64,000 nt of DNA from Thalassotalea sp. G2M2-11. GTDB taxonomy: Bacteria; Pseudomonadota; Gammaproteobacteria; Enterobacterales; Alteromonadaceae. Both the position numbers and the translations under genes were made by a program. The stretch is from contig NZ_JADNYL010000003.1 in NCBI RefSeq assembly GCF_017168195.1, positions 496,001 to 560,000 of the forward strand. The letters run 5' to 3'. The notes beneath the pieces were generated by a model. The model did no database searches. It was not told the origin of the DNA and saw only the letters and a list, made by a program, of their open reading frames with translations. This document shows, one piece after another, positions 35,746 to 45,185 of this stretch (within the stretch, counting starts at the first letter, position 1; the number at the start of each line of letters is the position of its first letter).

Positions 35746-37365
35746 TTAACGAAGTTTTCGACGTAACATTTTTCCGACACTTGATTTTGGTATGCTGTCA
35801 ATAAAACAGATCAATTTAGGCACTTTATAACTGGTTAAGTTTTCTCGGCAAAAGGCAATAACATCTTGCTCAGTAAGATTAGGATCTTGCTTAACAATAA
35901 AGAGTTTTACCGCTTCTCCGGTTTTATCATCATTTACACCAACACATGCAGACTCAAGTATACCAGGCATTTTGGCAACTTCGGCTTCAATTTCATTTGG
36001 GTATACATTAAAGCCAGAGACCAAAATCATGTCTTTTTTACGATCAACAATATGAAAATAACCATCATCGTCCAACATGGCTATATCGCCGGTTTTAAAA
36101 TAGCCATCTTCAGTCATTGCTTCTTTGGTTGCAGCATCATTATTCCAATAACCAAGCATGATTTGCGGGCCCTTGGCACATAACTCACCAGAACTGCCTT
36201 GAGGTAAGGCTTTATCGTTCTCATCACGAATACTGATGTCCGTCTCTGGCACAGGGATCCCTATCCCAGTTGTTGAACAGTGATTATTTAAGGTTAATAC
36301 CGGCGAGGTTTCAGACAAGCCATAGCCTTGATTAAGTTGAGTACCAGTAACTTGCAGCCACTTATCTGCTACCGCTTCTTGTACCGCAGCGCCACCGCCT
36401 ATCACTAACTTCAACGCGGAAAAGTCTACTTCCGCAAAGCTTGGTGTGTGTAATAAGCCATTGAATAAGGTATTCACACCAGTAAAAAAAGTCACTGGAT
36501 TATTTTTCCACGCGTCAATAAATGTGTCGATATCTCTTGGGTTAGTGATCAATACATTTCTTGAGCCAAACCAGAAATAACATAGGGTGTTGGCCGTTAA
36601 AGCAAAGATATGATACATAGGGATTGCAGTGATCACGACTTCCTCACCACATTTTACGTACTCTTGAATAACTTCTCTAAACTGGAGAATATTAGAAACA
36701 ATATTACCGTGAGTTAATACTGCACCTTTTGATAAGCCAGTTGTTCCACCTGTGTATTGAAGAAACAACAAATCGCTATGAGATAATTTGGGTTCATTCA
36801 ATGGCTGTTCGTTACCAACTGCCATTGCTTGCTTCAATGATACTGCGCTCTTCATGCCTTTTTCATGAGCAACAGCAGCACTGTCAGTCGTATTTGTCAG
36901 CTCATTTAAATCGATAGTGATCACTTTTTTGATCGAGGTTTCATCAATAATTTCTGCCAATGTATCAAGTGACTGAGAAAAAATAATGATAGTTTCAACT
37001 TGTGAATCATTCAGTTGATGTTTTAACTCTCTCGGAGTGTACATTGGATTCACATTGACTTGCACTGCACCTGTACGCACTATGCCCCAAAGCGCTATTG
37101 GGAAACACAACATATTAGGACACATTAATGCGACCCGATCACCTTTATTGATTTGCTGAACAGTTTGTAGATATGCTGCAAGATCTCTTGATAAACAATC
37201 AACGTCATTATAAGTAATTTGCTTATCAAGCTGTTGATAAGCCACTTTATTTTTATACTTTACAACACTCTCATGAAATATATCTAACATTGAATGATAT
37301 TGCTGAGTGTCTAATTTATCCTTCATATAGCTTGGATAATGTTTTAACCATGGCTTAACCATCAT
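35746..37365 (-). CDS. fadD: Long-chain fatty acid-CoA ligase
   Basis: 539 residues from ATG 37365 (a second ATG three bases on is equally possible; GGAG is in place for either). It activates fatty acids to acyl-CoA with ATP for beta-oxidation. The AMP-binding motif YTGGTTGLSKGAVLTH and the closing VDRKKDMILVSGFNVYPNEIE and SVGKMLRRKLR are diagnostic; the start MVKPWLKHYP matches FadD of E. coli (WLNRYP). It is monocistronic and close to a TonB-dependent receptor, but there is no clear functional tie. Confidence 0.92.
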   Translation of the reverse strand: MMVKPWLKHYPSYMKDKLDTQQYHSMLDIFHESVVKYKNKVAYQQLDKQITYNDVDCLSRDLAAYLQTVQQINKGDRVALMCPNMLCFPIALWGIVRTGAVQVNVNPMYTPRELKHQLNDSQVETIIIFSQSLDTLAEIIDETSIKKVITIDLNELTNTTDSAAVAHEKGMKSAVSLKQAMAVGNEQPLNEPKLSHSDLLFLQYTGGTTGLSKGAVLTHGNIVSNILQFREVIQEYVKCGEEVVITAIPMYHIFALTANTLCYFWFGSRNVLITNPRDIDTFIDAWKNNPVTFFTGVNTLFNGLLHTPSFAEVDFSALKLVIGGGAAVQEAVADKWLQVTGTQLNQGYGLSETSPVLTLNNHCSTTGIGIPVPETDISIRDENDKALPQGSSGELCAKGPQIMLGYWNNDAATKEAMTEDGYFKTGDIAMLDDDGYFHIVDRKKDMILVSGFNVYPNEIEAEVAKMPGILESACVGVNDDKTGEAVKLFIVKQDPNLTEQDVIAFCRENLTSYKVPKLICFIDSIPKSSVGKMLRRKLR

Positions 37366-37475
37366 GTCTCCAGTCAACTTTCTAAATTTAACAATAACAA
37401 AAAGGTAATGAATTGCACTCACTGTAACAATTCATCCCTTTTTTCACACTTACATCTTAATAGTTAAACTATTGA

Positions 37476-39851
37476 TTAAAAATTATAGTCCACTTGAATA
37501 CCGTATACGGCTGGACGATCAACAAAACCATAAAAAGTGTTGGTACCGAAGGTACTGCCTGACAGTGGCGCATTGCCAACATAAGTTAACACTTTTTCAT
37601 TGGTGATATTTTTACCAAATAACGCAACATTCCAGTTTTCACTTTCCAGTGCTACTCGAACATCAACTTTATTATAGGCATCTACTTCATATAATGGGTT
37701 TAAGTTAACATCAACATTTTGCTTAGATGAATGATATAAACCAAGCGTTCCTCTAAAATACTCAAAGCCAAGCAATGATGTTTCAGTGAAATAATCTAAG
37801 CCAATATTACCGGTTAATTTAGGCGTATATTGACCAGATTTACCCGTATAATCACATAGTTGATTTCCATCAGCGCCTATAACACCATCAGGTATTTGTC
37901 GGTTGTGACAGTTACCGTTTTTAAAGTCTTTATATTCATGATCTAAATAGGCGACTCCGTATTGCATTGTTAAGTTGTCTAGGATCATCCAACGACCTTC
38001 AAGCTCAACACCTTGAACCACGGTTTCTTTAGCATTACCAACGTTAAAACCTAAAATTCCGTCAAACTGACTCACTTGTAAGTTATCGTATTCGGTACGG
38101 TATAACGATAAGTTGATCTCAAGTGTTTTATCTAATAATAATGATTTGATCCCTGTTTCATAAGCGGTTGCATCTTCTTCATCAAATTCCCAAGAATTCA
38201 CATTATTTGCTCTGGCATCAAAACCACCTGCTTTAAAGCCAGTTGTTGCCGAAGCATATGCCATCACATCTTGACTTAATTTATAACTGACATTAATTAA
38301 CGGTGTAAAAGAACTTTCATCTCTTGCTCCGGTTAAATTATGTCCCTGAGGCGATAAAGGGCTTTGTTCATTTTCAATACCAAATGCCGCATTAAACAAA
38401 ATAGCTGCCATAGGATCTTCTGCTATCGCACCTGTTGCAGTATTGGTGATATTCATTGATCTACTGGCCGTTTTTTCTTCACTGGTATAGCGAGCACCCA
38501 GCGTTAAAGTTAAGGCATCAGTAAAATGATAACGCCCTTGGAAAAAAGCTGACCACATATCTGTGTCTAATTGATAGCTGCGCCCTGCACCATTACCTGT
38601 TATTGGTGCTAATGCTCCACCAGATAATAAACCAAGCACACTATTGGTTGGCACTTGGATATCATCCTTAAAATCAAGTTCACTGGTTTGGTAAAATAAT
38701 CCCCCTAACCAGTCAAATTGCTCACCAACGGGAGATACTAAACGGATTTCTTGACTAAACTGTTGATATTCTTCATCAATGAATACCGAGAAAACAGGGG
38801 CCGCAGTATAATCACAATCACAAGTTTCAATAAAATCATAGGAAACTAAGCCAGATACAGCCGTTAACGTGTAATCCCCTAGCTCAAAATTTGCTGTTAA
38901 TGTAGCGTTGTTTAAAGTATTAGTACTACTTTCTTCCGCATCGGCTTGTCGAACAAAATCAAGTTTACTGTCTGTGATTGCTCCTGGATGACCTAATATA
39001 CCGAGGATTTGTTCAAAATTAACACCAGGGATAGGTGAACCAGCTAAAGCAGGATCGTCTTGAATGATTTCAATTTGGCGACCAGTGCCATCGAATTCAT
39101 CCCGTTCAACTTTGAACAGAAAATTCATATCATCTCTTGGTTCCCACAGAAGGCTTAAACGAACAGCTTGCTCATCACGAATGGTTTCATCTCTGTCTTT
39201 AAAGGTGTTTTCGATATAACCATCTTCAGAATAATCACGAACGGCTATGCGAGCAGATAGGGTGTCAGTGAGGCTGCCTGATGCCATGCCAGTAAGTTCT
39301 GTTGCTCCAAACTTTGGTTGATGTTGTAAACTAAAATGTAGCTCAGTATCCTGTGTTGGCTTAGCAGAGCTCAAGTTTAAAGCCCCTGCAACAGAGTTTT
39401 TACCGAACATGATCGATTGTGGCCCTTTTAAAACTTCAGCCCTTTCTAAATCGAGGAACGGCATACGTAGTAATTGTTGGCGACCGTAGTAGATACCATC
39501 GATATATTGGCCGACAGATTGCTCAAATCCTTGGTTGTTCCCTGTGCCTATCCCTCTAATAAAAATTTGAGTACTAATACCTGTTTCTGTCATATGCAAA
39601 TTAGGCACAGCGTATTGTAAATCATCAATTTTCTCGATGCTTTTCTCTTTTAATGCGCTGGCATTTAAAACATTCATCGAGATAGGTGTTTCTTGTGCAT
39701 TTTCAGCACGTTTTTGTGCGGTTACCTCAATAACCTCTAAGCCTGATTGTTTTGTATTCTCTGTCTTATTTTGATCTTGAGCTGTTGCTGTAAATACAGC
39801 CAATGCACAAGCACTCAAAGTAAAAAGACCTGTTTTCCCCATATTTTTCAT
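37476..39851 (-). CDS. TonB-dependent outer-membrane receptor
   Basis: 791 residues. Signal peptide (LFTLSACALAVFTATA), TonB box region LEVIEVTAQKRAENAQETP, plug domain (about 50-165) with GIGTGNNQGFEQSVGQYIDGIYYGR, then a 22-strand barrel ending in aromatic F (GIQVDYNF). Such receptors take up siderophores, vitamins or glycans; the ligand is not shown. The motif VLKGPQSIMFGKNSVAGALNL is typical of the class found in Alteromonadales with substrate-specific regulators. The divergent AraC-family gene is a likely regulator. Confidence 0.9.
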   Translation of the reverse strand: MKNMGKTGLFTLSACALAVFTATAQDQNKTENTKQSGLEVIEVTAQKRAENAQETPISMNVLNASALKEKSIEKIDDLQYAVPNLHMTETGISTQIFIRGIGTGNNQGFEQSVGQYIDGIYYGRQQLLRMPFLDLERAEVLKGPQSIMFGKNSVAGALNLSSAKPTQDTELHFSLQHQPKFGATELTGMASGSLTDTLSARIAVRDYSEDGYIENTFKDRDETIRDEQAVRLSLLWEPRDDMNFLFKVERDEFDGTGRQIEIIQDDPALAGSPIPGVNFEQILGILGHPGAITDSKLDFVRQADAEESSTNTLNNATLTANFELGDYTLTAVSGLVSYDFIETCDCDYTAAPVFSVFIDEEYQQFSQEIRLVSPVGEQFDWLGGLFYQTSELDFKDDIQVPTNSVLGLLSGGALAPITGNGAGRSYQLDTDMWSAFFQGRYHFTDALTLTLGARYTSEEKTASRSMNITNTATGAIAEDPMAAILFNAAFGIENEQSPLSPQGHNLTGARDESSFTPLINVSYKLSQDVMAYASATTGFKAGGFDARANNVNSWEFDEEDATAYETGIKSLLLDKTLEINLSLYRTEYDNLQVSQFDGILGFNVGNAKETVVQGVELEGRWMILDNLTMQYGVAYLDHEYKDFKNGNCHNRQIPDGVIGADGNQLCDYTGKSGQYTPKLTGNIGLDYFTETSLLGFEYFRGTLGLYHSSKQNVDVNLNPLYEVDAYNKVDVRVALESENWNVALFGKNITNEKVLTYVGNAPLSGSTFGTNTFYGFVDRPAVYGIQVDYNF

Positions 39852-40002
39852 GTCTTGTTCTCTATAGTTATTATAATGTCATTTTCTATATAAACAGTTT
39901 TTAATTATTTAAATAAGGTGAATATCGGTCAAAATTTAGTTTAAAACGGTCAAAATTAATGCTTTACTATATGCAAAATGGACAACAACAATCCGAATAT
40001 CG

Positions 40003-41013
40003 ATGGAATCAAATAATTTACTTGGCCATATTTTTGCCCACAAACTTAAATTTATTACCTCAGTTCTCATTAAAAATGGTATTAGTTATTCAACATTGCT
40101 TGATGGTGTGAATATCTCAATCGAAGAGTTAGACGATCAGGATACAAAAATAAACAGAGAACAAATTATTCGCTTCTATCGCAATATTGTTGATCTTAAG
40201 ATTCCAGGCATAGGGTTAATTTTAGGCAAGTCTGTACGAACCAATCATTACGGTTTGTACGGTTGTACTATGCTCAGTTGTATTGGTTTACGCAAAACAT
40301 TGGAATTTGCTATTCGCTACCATGATTTAGCAACCCGAACGATCAACATGTCACTTGTTGCAGACAAAGAGCAAGAAATAACCTATTTTCGATTTGAAGA
40401 TCTGATCAGTGTCCCCGAGCTATACCAATTTAATATTGAGCTACAAGCCGCCATAATGTTAACTCTTTCACAAGAGTGTTTAGGGGATAACAGTTTTTAT
40501 TTTGATGAATTGAAATTCAGCTACCCTAAGCCAAAACATGCTCATTTATACGAAGAGTTTTTTCACTGCCCTATCAGTTATGATCACGCCCATAACGAAT
40601 TTGTAATGACAAATGATAAGTTGTTATTGCCAACACAACGCAGTAACCCTTTTGCTATTCCCATTTTACTTGATCAATGTGATGCGGTGTTAAATTCAAT
40701 CGAAGCAAAAAATGAATTTTTGATCACCATAAACCAATGGGTCGCTACCAATATGCAGAAAAACATTTCTGCGGAGCAGTTATCTGCCTACTTATGTATT
40801 ACGCCCCGCACACTAAGACGAAAGTTAGCTGAGCACGGCACTAACTTTAGGGAAATATTACAGAAACTTCGTTGCGATGCTGCGAAAAAACTTATTACTG
40901 AAACACAATTAACAATGGAAGATATTGCCAGTGCGATTGGTTTTAGTGATGTTTCAAATTTTAGAGCCGCGTTTAAAAAGTGGACGGGGCATTCACCATC
41001 TAGCTTGCGATAA
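40003..41013 (+). CDS. AraC family regulator with arabinose-binding-type N-terminal domain
   Basis: 336 residues. The N-terminal 200 residues resemble the PF12625-type sensing domain of OruR-like regulators (for example DLKIPGIGLILGKSVRTNHYGLYGCTMLSC). The C-terminal 85 hold the two helix-turn-helix units of AraC (ISAEQLSAYLCITPRTLRRKLAEHG, MEDIASAIGFSDVSNFRAAFKKWTGHSPS). It is divergent from the TonB-receptor gene across 150 bases, which suggests that it controls that receptor in response to the same compound. Confidence 0.88.
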   Translation: MESNNLLGHIFAHKLKFITSVLIKNGISYSTLLDGVNISIEELDDQDTKINREQIIRFYRNIVDLKIPGIGLILGKSVRTNHYGLYGCTMLSCIGLRKTLEFAIRYHDLATRTINMSLVADKEQEITYFRFEDLISVPELYQFNIELQAAIMLTLSQECLGDNSFYFDELKFSYPKPKHAHLYEEFFHCPISYDHAHNEFVMTNDKLLLPTQRSNPFAIPILLDQCDAVLNSIEAKNEFLITINQWVATNMQKNISAEQLSAYLCITPRTLRRKLAEHGTNFREILQKLRCDAAKKLITETQLTMEDIASAIGFSDVSNFRAAFKKWTGHSPSSLR

Positions 41014-41276
41014 CTAGCCATTCACTCTTTGACTCTGACACAAGCTCCTCCTTTATAATTCAAAAAAGGTTTTTACTCTCGTTCAGATAACGCAGAAAAG
41101 CTAGTAAGCATCTGATCTAAGACCTCATGCCGAGGTGAAAAATTTAATCGTTACTTTCATTATCACCACTCTGATAACTCTTAATCGTTTATAAAAACTT
41201 TGCTGCGTAGCTTAGTAAACACACCTTATTTTTAAGTGTACATACAAAAAGTAATTACTTGCTTCACTATTCCTAG
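41014..41276. other. Non-coding stretch before the repeat array
   Basis: About 260 bases after the AraC-type gene. No gene of HicA size is seen on either strand and no terminator could be picked with confidence. Confidence 0.5.
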
Positions 41277-41402
41277 GAGTTATAAGGGTTACAATTAAAA
41301 GTCAATCAAGGGTTATCAGGGTTAGTTTGTGTTTTTTATATAGAGTTGCTAGGGTTATAGAAATGTTGTACGGTAGGGGTTATAAGAGTTATTTAAAGGT
41401 TA
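41277..41402 (+). repeat. Four-unit array of paired GRGTTA motifs before hicB
   Basis: The motif GRGTT(A/G) occurs at 41277, 41286, 41310, 41319, 41343, 41352, 41377 and 41386, so pairs 9 bases apart repeat every 33, 33 and 34 bases. The unit consensus is GRGTTATMAGRGTTA. An AGGTTA lies at 41397-41402, just before the ribosome-binding region. Such spacing is typical of cooperative protein-binding sites, and the array covers the region where the hicB promoter or leader must lie. Confidence 0.75.
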
Positions 41403-41409
41403 GAGAAAA

Positions 41410-41808
41410 ATGAAGTATCCAGTTAAAATTATTCGAATAAAAGAAGATAATAACTACCAGCTAACAGTGCCTGATTTACCAGGCTGTAAAGTATCAGGTG
41501 CTAGTATCGAAATGGTTATGAATGCTGTTCATCACACCATAGCCGATCATTTACAAATATTGGCGGAATATGGCGAGTCTATCCCCCACGCGAGCACTAT
41601 TGATAATTTAATAACACAACAGCCAAATGCGATATGGGCAATAGTCGATTTTGATATAGTGCCGTATTTAGGGAAAAGTCATAAAATTAATGTTACTTTA
41701 CCTGAATTGCTCATTAAGCAAATTGATGATCGGGTCAGTAAAAGCGAACAATACCGTACTCGTTCAGGATTTATCGCAACCGCTTGTGTTGCTCAATTAA
41801 GTAAATAA
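41410..41808 (+). CDS. hicB: HicB family antitoxin-like protein, orphan
   Basis: 132 residues. The N-terminal half is a HicB-like domain (YQLTVPDLPGCKVSGASIEMVMNAVHHTIADHLQ), and the C-terminal 45 residues are a ribbon-helix-helix (HKINVTLPELLIKQIDDRVSKSEQYRTRSGFIATACV) that binds DNA. HicB normally neutralises the HicA mRNA nuclease and represses its own operon. No HicA-size gene with a double-stranded-RNA-binding fold is seen before or after it, so it is an orphan, possibly working only as a repressor. It is preceded by a regular repeat array. Confidence 0.8.
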   Translation: MKYPVKIIRIKEDNNYQLTVPDLPGCKVSGASIEMVMNAVHHTIADHLQILAEYGESIPHASTIDNLITQQPNAIWAIVDFDIVPYLGKSHKINVTLPELLIKQIDDRVSKSEQYRTRSGFIATACVAQLSK

Positions 41809-41827
41809 TAAAAAGTATGTAAACACC

Positions 41828-42562
41828 ATGATGAAAAAAAATTTACTGCTCTTAAGTAGTTCTCGTGTAGGGCAAACCGATTATTTAGTGCATGCTCTAC
41901 CATTAATAAATAAGCAACTCTGTGCTGCAAATGTGACCGAGGTGTTATTTATCCCTTTTGCTGGCGTTACAATGAGCTATCAAGCTTATAAAGCAAAAGT
42001 TGAACAAGCGATGTCAGCGATCAATATCAAGGTGAGTAGTATTGATGAGTTTGATGATCCAAAACTTGCGGTTGAGCAAGCACAGGCTATTGTTGTTGGT
42101 GGTGGTAACACTTTTAGATTATTAGAACGTCTTTATCATTTTGATGTGATCACATCGATCCAAAAGAAAGTTGCACAAGGCACACCATACATAGGTTGGA
42201 GTGCAGGCAGTAATATTGCTGGTTTATCCATCAGAACAACCAATGATATGCCAATTATTGAGCCACCGAGCTTTGCTGGCTTGGCGTTAGTGGGGGTTCA
42301 GTTGAACCCACATTATACTGATTACAACCCGCCTGGTTTTAACGGTGAAACACGCGAACAACGTTTGGCTGAATTTATGGTACTCAATCCTGATATCAGT
42401 ATTATCGGCATTGAAGAAGGCTCTGGCCTTAAAGTGGATAATGATAATATGAAGTTAGTGCTTGGTAATAATGTCTCGGCGAATGGCTTTTTATTTAAAC
42501 AAAATCAAAAATTTATCATTTCGACAGAAGATGACTTATCTGAGCTAATTAAAGAGAACTAA
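41828..42562 (+). CDS. pepE: Dipeptidase E (aspartyl dipeptidase, S51)
   Basis: 244 residues. It hydrolyses dipeptides with N-terminal aspartate. The catalytic serine is in GWSAGSNIAGLSIRTTNDMPI, close to the E. coli GWSAGANVA motif, and LNPHYTD carries the histidine. The N-terminus MKKNLLLLSSSRVGQTDYL is typical. It lies 20 bases after hicB and runs toward bioD; their ends nearly touch, and a terminator for pepE lies inside the end of bioD. Confidence 0.9.
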   Translation: MMKKNLLLLSSSRVGQTDYLVHALPLINKQLCAANVTEVLFIPFAGVTMSYQAYKAKVEQAMSAINIKVSSIDEFDDPKLAVEQAQAIVVGGGNTFRLLERLYHFDVITSIQKKVAQGTPYIGWSAGSNIAGLSIRTTNDMPIIEPPSFAGLALVGVQLNPHYTDYNPPGFNGETREQRLAEFMVLNPDISIIGIEEGSGLKVDNDNMKLVLGNNVSANGFLFKQNQKFIISTEDDLSELIKEN

Positions 42563-42571
42563 TATCCTTAA

Positions 42572-43237
42572 TTAAAGTGGTGATGTATCAAGTAACATCG
42601 CCACTTTTTTTATCTCTTGTTCATATGGTACTTTACCCAAAAACGGCGCTTGGATAAGCGATGCCAACTCTTCAATATTATCTGACAAGTACGGCATTTC
42701 ATCTGGGCAATTTGCTACCCAGCCAGCACAATTAAGACCATCATGTAGAATTGCCTGATAAGTTAATAGCGCGTGGTTTAAACAACCAAGCTTCATATTT
42801 ACCACTAAAATAACGTCTTGTTTACTTTGTTGTGCAAACTCAGAAAGAAAATGTCCATTCCCTAAAGGAAGACGCCAGCCACCTGCTCCTTCAGTGATAA
42901 CCACATCAGGAGAGAGTTGACAAATCGTTTGATATACCGATTTTATCTGACCCACATCAATAGCTTTATTGTGCTTATCTGCTGCAATATGCGGAGCGAT
43001 AGGCTCTTCAAAGGCAATTGGATTAATCTGAGTTATGGCTTGGTCACAGTTACTCTGCATCATTAATAACTCTGCATCTTGATTAATCAATTGACCATCA
43101 CGCCATTCACAACCAGCAGAAATAGGCTTATACACAGCAACTTTTTTACCTTGTTGTGTTAATGCATAAACAAGCGATTGGGCAATTTGGGTTTTACCCG
43201 CGTCAGTATCTGTTGCGGTAATGAAATATTTTTTCAT
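42572..43237 (-). CDS. bioD: Dethiobiotin synthase
   Basis: 221 residues. It closes the ureido ring of dethiobiotin from diaminopelargonic acid, CO2 and ATP. The P-loop TATDTDAGKT is at 6-15, VYKPISAGCEW follows and TEGAGGWRLPL near 115 is the second signature. It is last in the bioBFCD operon, 5 bases after bioC. Confidence 0.94.
   Translation of the reverse strand: MKKYFITATDTDAGKTQIAQSLVYALTQQGKKVAVYKPISAGCEWRDGQLINQDAELLMMQSNCDQAITQINPIAFEEPIAPHIAADKHNKAIDVGQIKSVYQTICQLSPDVVITEGAGGWRLPLGNGHFLSEFAQQSKQDVILVVNMKLGCLNHALLTYQAILHDGLNCAGWVANCPDEMPYLSDNIEELASLIQAPFLGKVPYEQEIKKVAMLLDTSPL
42574..42611 (+). terminator. Terminator of pepE nested in the 3' end of bioD
   Basis: AGTGG-TGATG and CATCG-CCACT arms followed on the plus strand by a seven-base T-run. 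It begins at the bioD stop codon and lies in its last dozen codons. Confidence 0.75.
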
Positions 43238-43242
43238 ATCTA

Positions 43243-44028
43243 CTAATAGGTTAATTTAACTAACATTCCTGAATATATACGATACGTGGCAGGATAGATG
43301 CCATTAGGCTCAACAAAGTCTTGATAGCTGGTGGTCATTTTTTGCCATTTATCTTTTCCTGCCAGCCCTTTTGATAGTTTATTCGGTACTTTATTGGCAC
43401 CTAAACCTTTTAATTCACGTGCAAGGTGGATAACATTTTCATATTCTAAAATAATATCTTTGCTTTCTTGTGTTAACAGCTTGCAGCGTTCACCGTTAAA
43501 CAAAGTATTTAATTCTTGTTCCGTTCTAAAATCGATAACATGTTTATCATTATCTACCTGTGCCCAAGAAGATTTTAATTCAAATAATGTACCATCGATC
43601 AATGTCGAAAAAATGAATAAACCGCCAGGTTTTAATACCCTAAGCAGCTCTGTTAGTACACTGTCTAAATCCGCACACCACTGGATCATTAGGTTTGAAT
43701 AAATCAGATCTATTGAGTTATCCGCAATGGGTAATTTATATGCGTCGGCTTCAAGCCAGGTGATCACATCACTACGTTGTTCCTTGGCAAAATGCAGCAT
43801 CTTATTAGAGAAATCTAAACCAATCACTTGGTCAAAATGTTCAGCAAGTATATTAGTAAAAAAACCAGTGCCGCAGCCTAAATCTAAAACGGTTAAGTCA
43901 TTACGATTAGGTAACCAAGGCATTAAATATTTGCCAGAATAACGCTGTAATCTGGCTGAAACATCGTAGGATTGACTCGCTGAACCAAAAGATTTTGCAA
44001 TTTTAGCGCGCACTTTTTCATTTGGCAT
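43243..44028 (-). CDS. bioC: Malonyl-ACP O-methyltransferase BioC
   Basis: 261 residues. BioC methylates malonyl-ACP so that the fatty-acid enzymes can build the pimeloyl chain. The SAM-binding motif VLDLGCGTGFFTNIL is near 46-60, with IGLDFSNKMLHFAKE and IDLIYSNLMIQWCADL further on. It overlaps bioF by one base (TAATG). The matching esterase BioH is not in this window. Confidence 0.9.
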   Translation of the reverse strand: MPNEKVRAKIAKSFGSASQSYDVSARLQRYSGKYLMPWLPNRNDLTVLDLGCGTGFFTNILAEHFDQVIGLDFSNKMLHFAKEQRSDVITWLEADAYKLPIADNSIDLIYSNLMIQWCADLDSVLTELLRVLKPGGLFIFSTLIDGTLFELKSSWAQVDNDKHVIDFRTEQELNTLFNGERCKLLTQESKDIILEYENVIHLARELKGLGANKVPNKLSKGLAGKDKWQKMTTSYQDFVEPNGIYPATYRIYSGMLVKLTY

Positions 44029-45170
44029 TAATTAACCACCTCATTAATTTTATCCGCTAAGTATCTGATATCATTATGACTATGACCAGCGCAAATAGTA
44101 ACGCGTAACCTTGAAGTTCCTTTTTTTACCGTTGGTGGTCTGATGGCAGACAGCCAAATTCCGTGAGATTTTAATTTTTCTGCAATTGCTAGCGCACTTT
44201 CTTCACTGCCTAAAACAATGGCATGAATTGACGAAGATGTGGGTAGCAATTTCACTGAAGACTTAAGTGTAGTCGAAAATATTTGGCTTAATTCAACAAT
44301 TTTATCACGTCGCCATTGTTCTTGTTGCAACAATTCAATACTGGCTTTAGTCGCCCATGCCATTGCTGGTGACATTGCTGTTGAATAAATGTAGTCACGA
44401 CAAAAGTTAAGTAAATAATCATAGAGTGTTTCATCGCAAGCGACAAATGCCCCGCTAGTGGCGATGGCTTTGCCAAATGTCGCCATGGTAATTTCAATTG
44501 GCTGCTGAGAGCTTGCACTGCCCTGACCTTGCTTACCGATCACACCAATACTGTGCGCATCATCAAGATACAACCAAGCCTGGTGTTTATTAGCGATATC
44601 ACGAAGCTTGGAGACATCAGCCTGATCGCCATCCATACTAAATACACCTTCAGAGACAATCAGATTATTTTTACCCTGTTGTTTAGACAATAAATTGTCT
44701 AAGTGTTGATAATCATTATGAAAAAAACGCTTAGCGTTTGACTGTTTAGTAAATGCACCATCAATGAGTGAAGCGTGGGATAACTTATCAAGCCAAAAAT
44801 AGTTATCATCACCAGCGAGTGCTTTTAACACGCCTGAGTTTGCGGAAAAGCCACTATTAAATAACACACACTTAGGTTTATTTAACCATTGACAAATGGT
44901 GTCCTCAAGCGCTTGATGGGCATAATGATAGCCAGTGATCAGACTCGAGCCGGTTGAACAAGCACCATAGTTATCAACGCCATATTGCATGGCTTTATTA
45001 ATACTTGGGTGCTGATTTAGGCCGAGGTAGTCATTAGAAGAAAAATTGAGATAAGATTTCCCTGCTATTTTAATCTCTCGGCCCGCCGCTTGCTCGACTA
45101 ATTGTCGATACCGATATAAGTGTTCTCTTTTTTGCCTAGCAAGTTGTTGCGTTAAATATGAAAAACTCAT
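44028..45170 (-). CDS. bioF: 8-amino-7-oxononanoate synthase
   Basis: 380 residues. A PLP enzyme that condenses pimeloyl thioester with alanine. The PLP lysine is in [15 protein letters not shown]; substrate-binding landmarks are [13 protein letters not shown] and [17 protein letters not shown]. It follows bioB after 15 bases. Confidence 0.94.
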   Translation of the reverse strand: MSFSYLTQQLARQKREHLYRYRQLVEQAAGREIKIAGKSYLNFSSNDYLGLNQHPSINKAMQYGVDNYGACSTGSSLITGYHYAHQALEDTICQWLNKPKCVLFNSGFSANSGVLKALAGDDNYFWLDKLSHASLIDGAFTKQSNAKRFFHNDYQHLDNLLSKQQGKNNLIVSEGVFSMDGDQADVSKLRDIANKHQAWLYLDDAHSIGVIGKQGQGSASSQQPIEITMATFGKAIATSGAFVACDETLYDYLLNFCRDYIYSTAMSPAMAWATKASIELLQQEQWRRDKIVELSQIFSTTLKSSVKLLPTSSSIHAIVLGSEESALAIAEKLKSHGIWLSAIRPPTVKKGTSRLRVTICAGHSHNDIRYLADKINEVVN

Positions 45171-45185
45171 TATTTCATAAAGGAA

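Noticed and set aside
41040-41400. hicA toxin gene before hicB
   Set aside because: No frame of 55-85 residues with a HicA-like sequence was found; the region is mostly a repeat array and stop-rich DNA.
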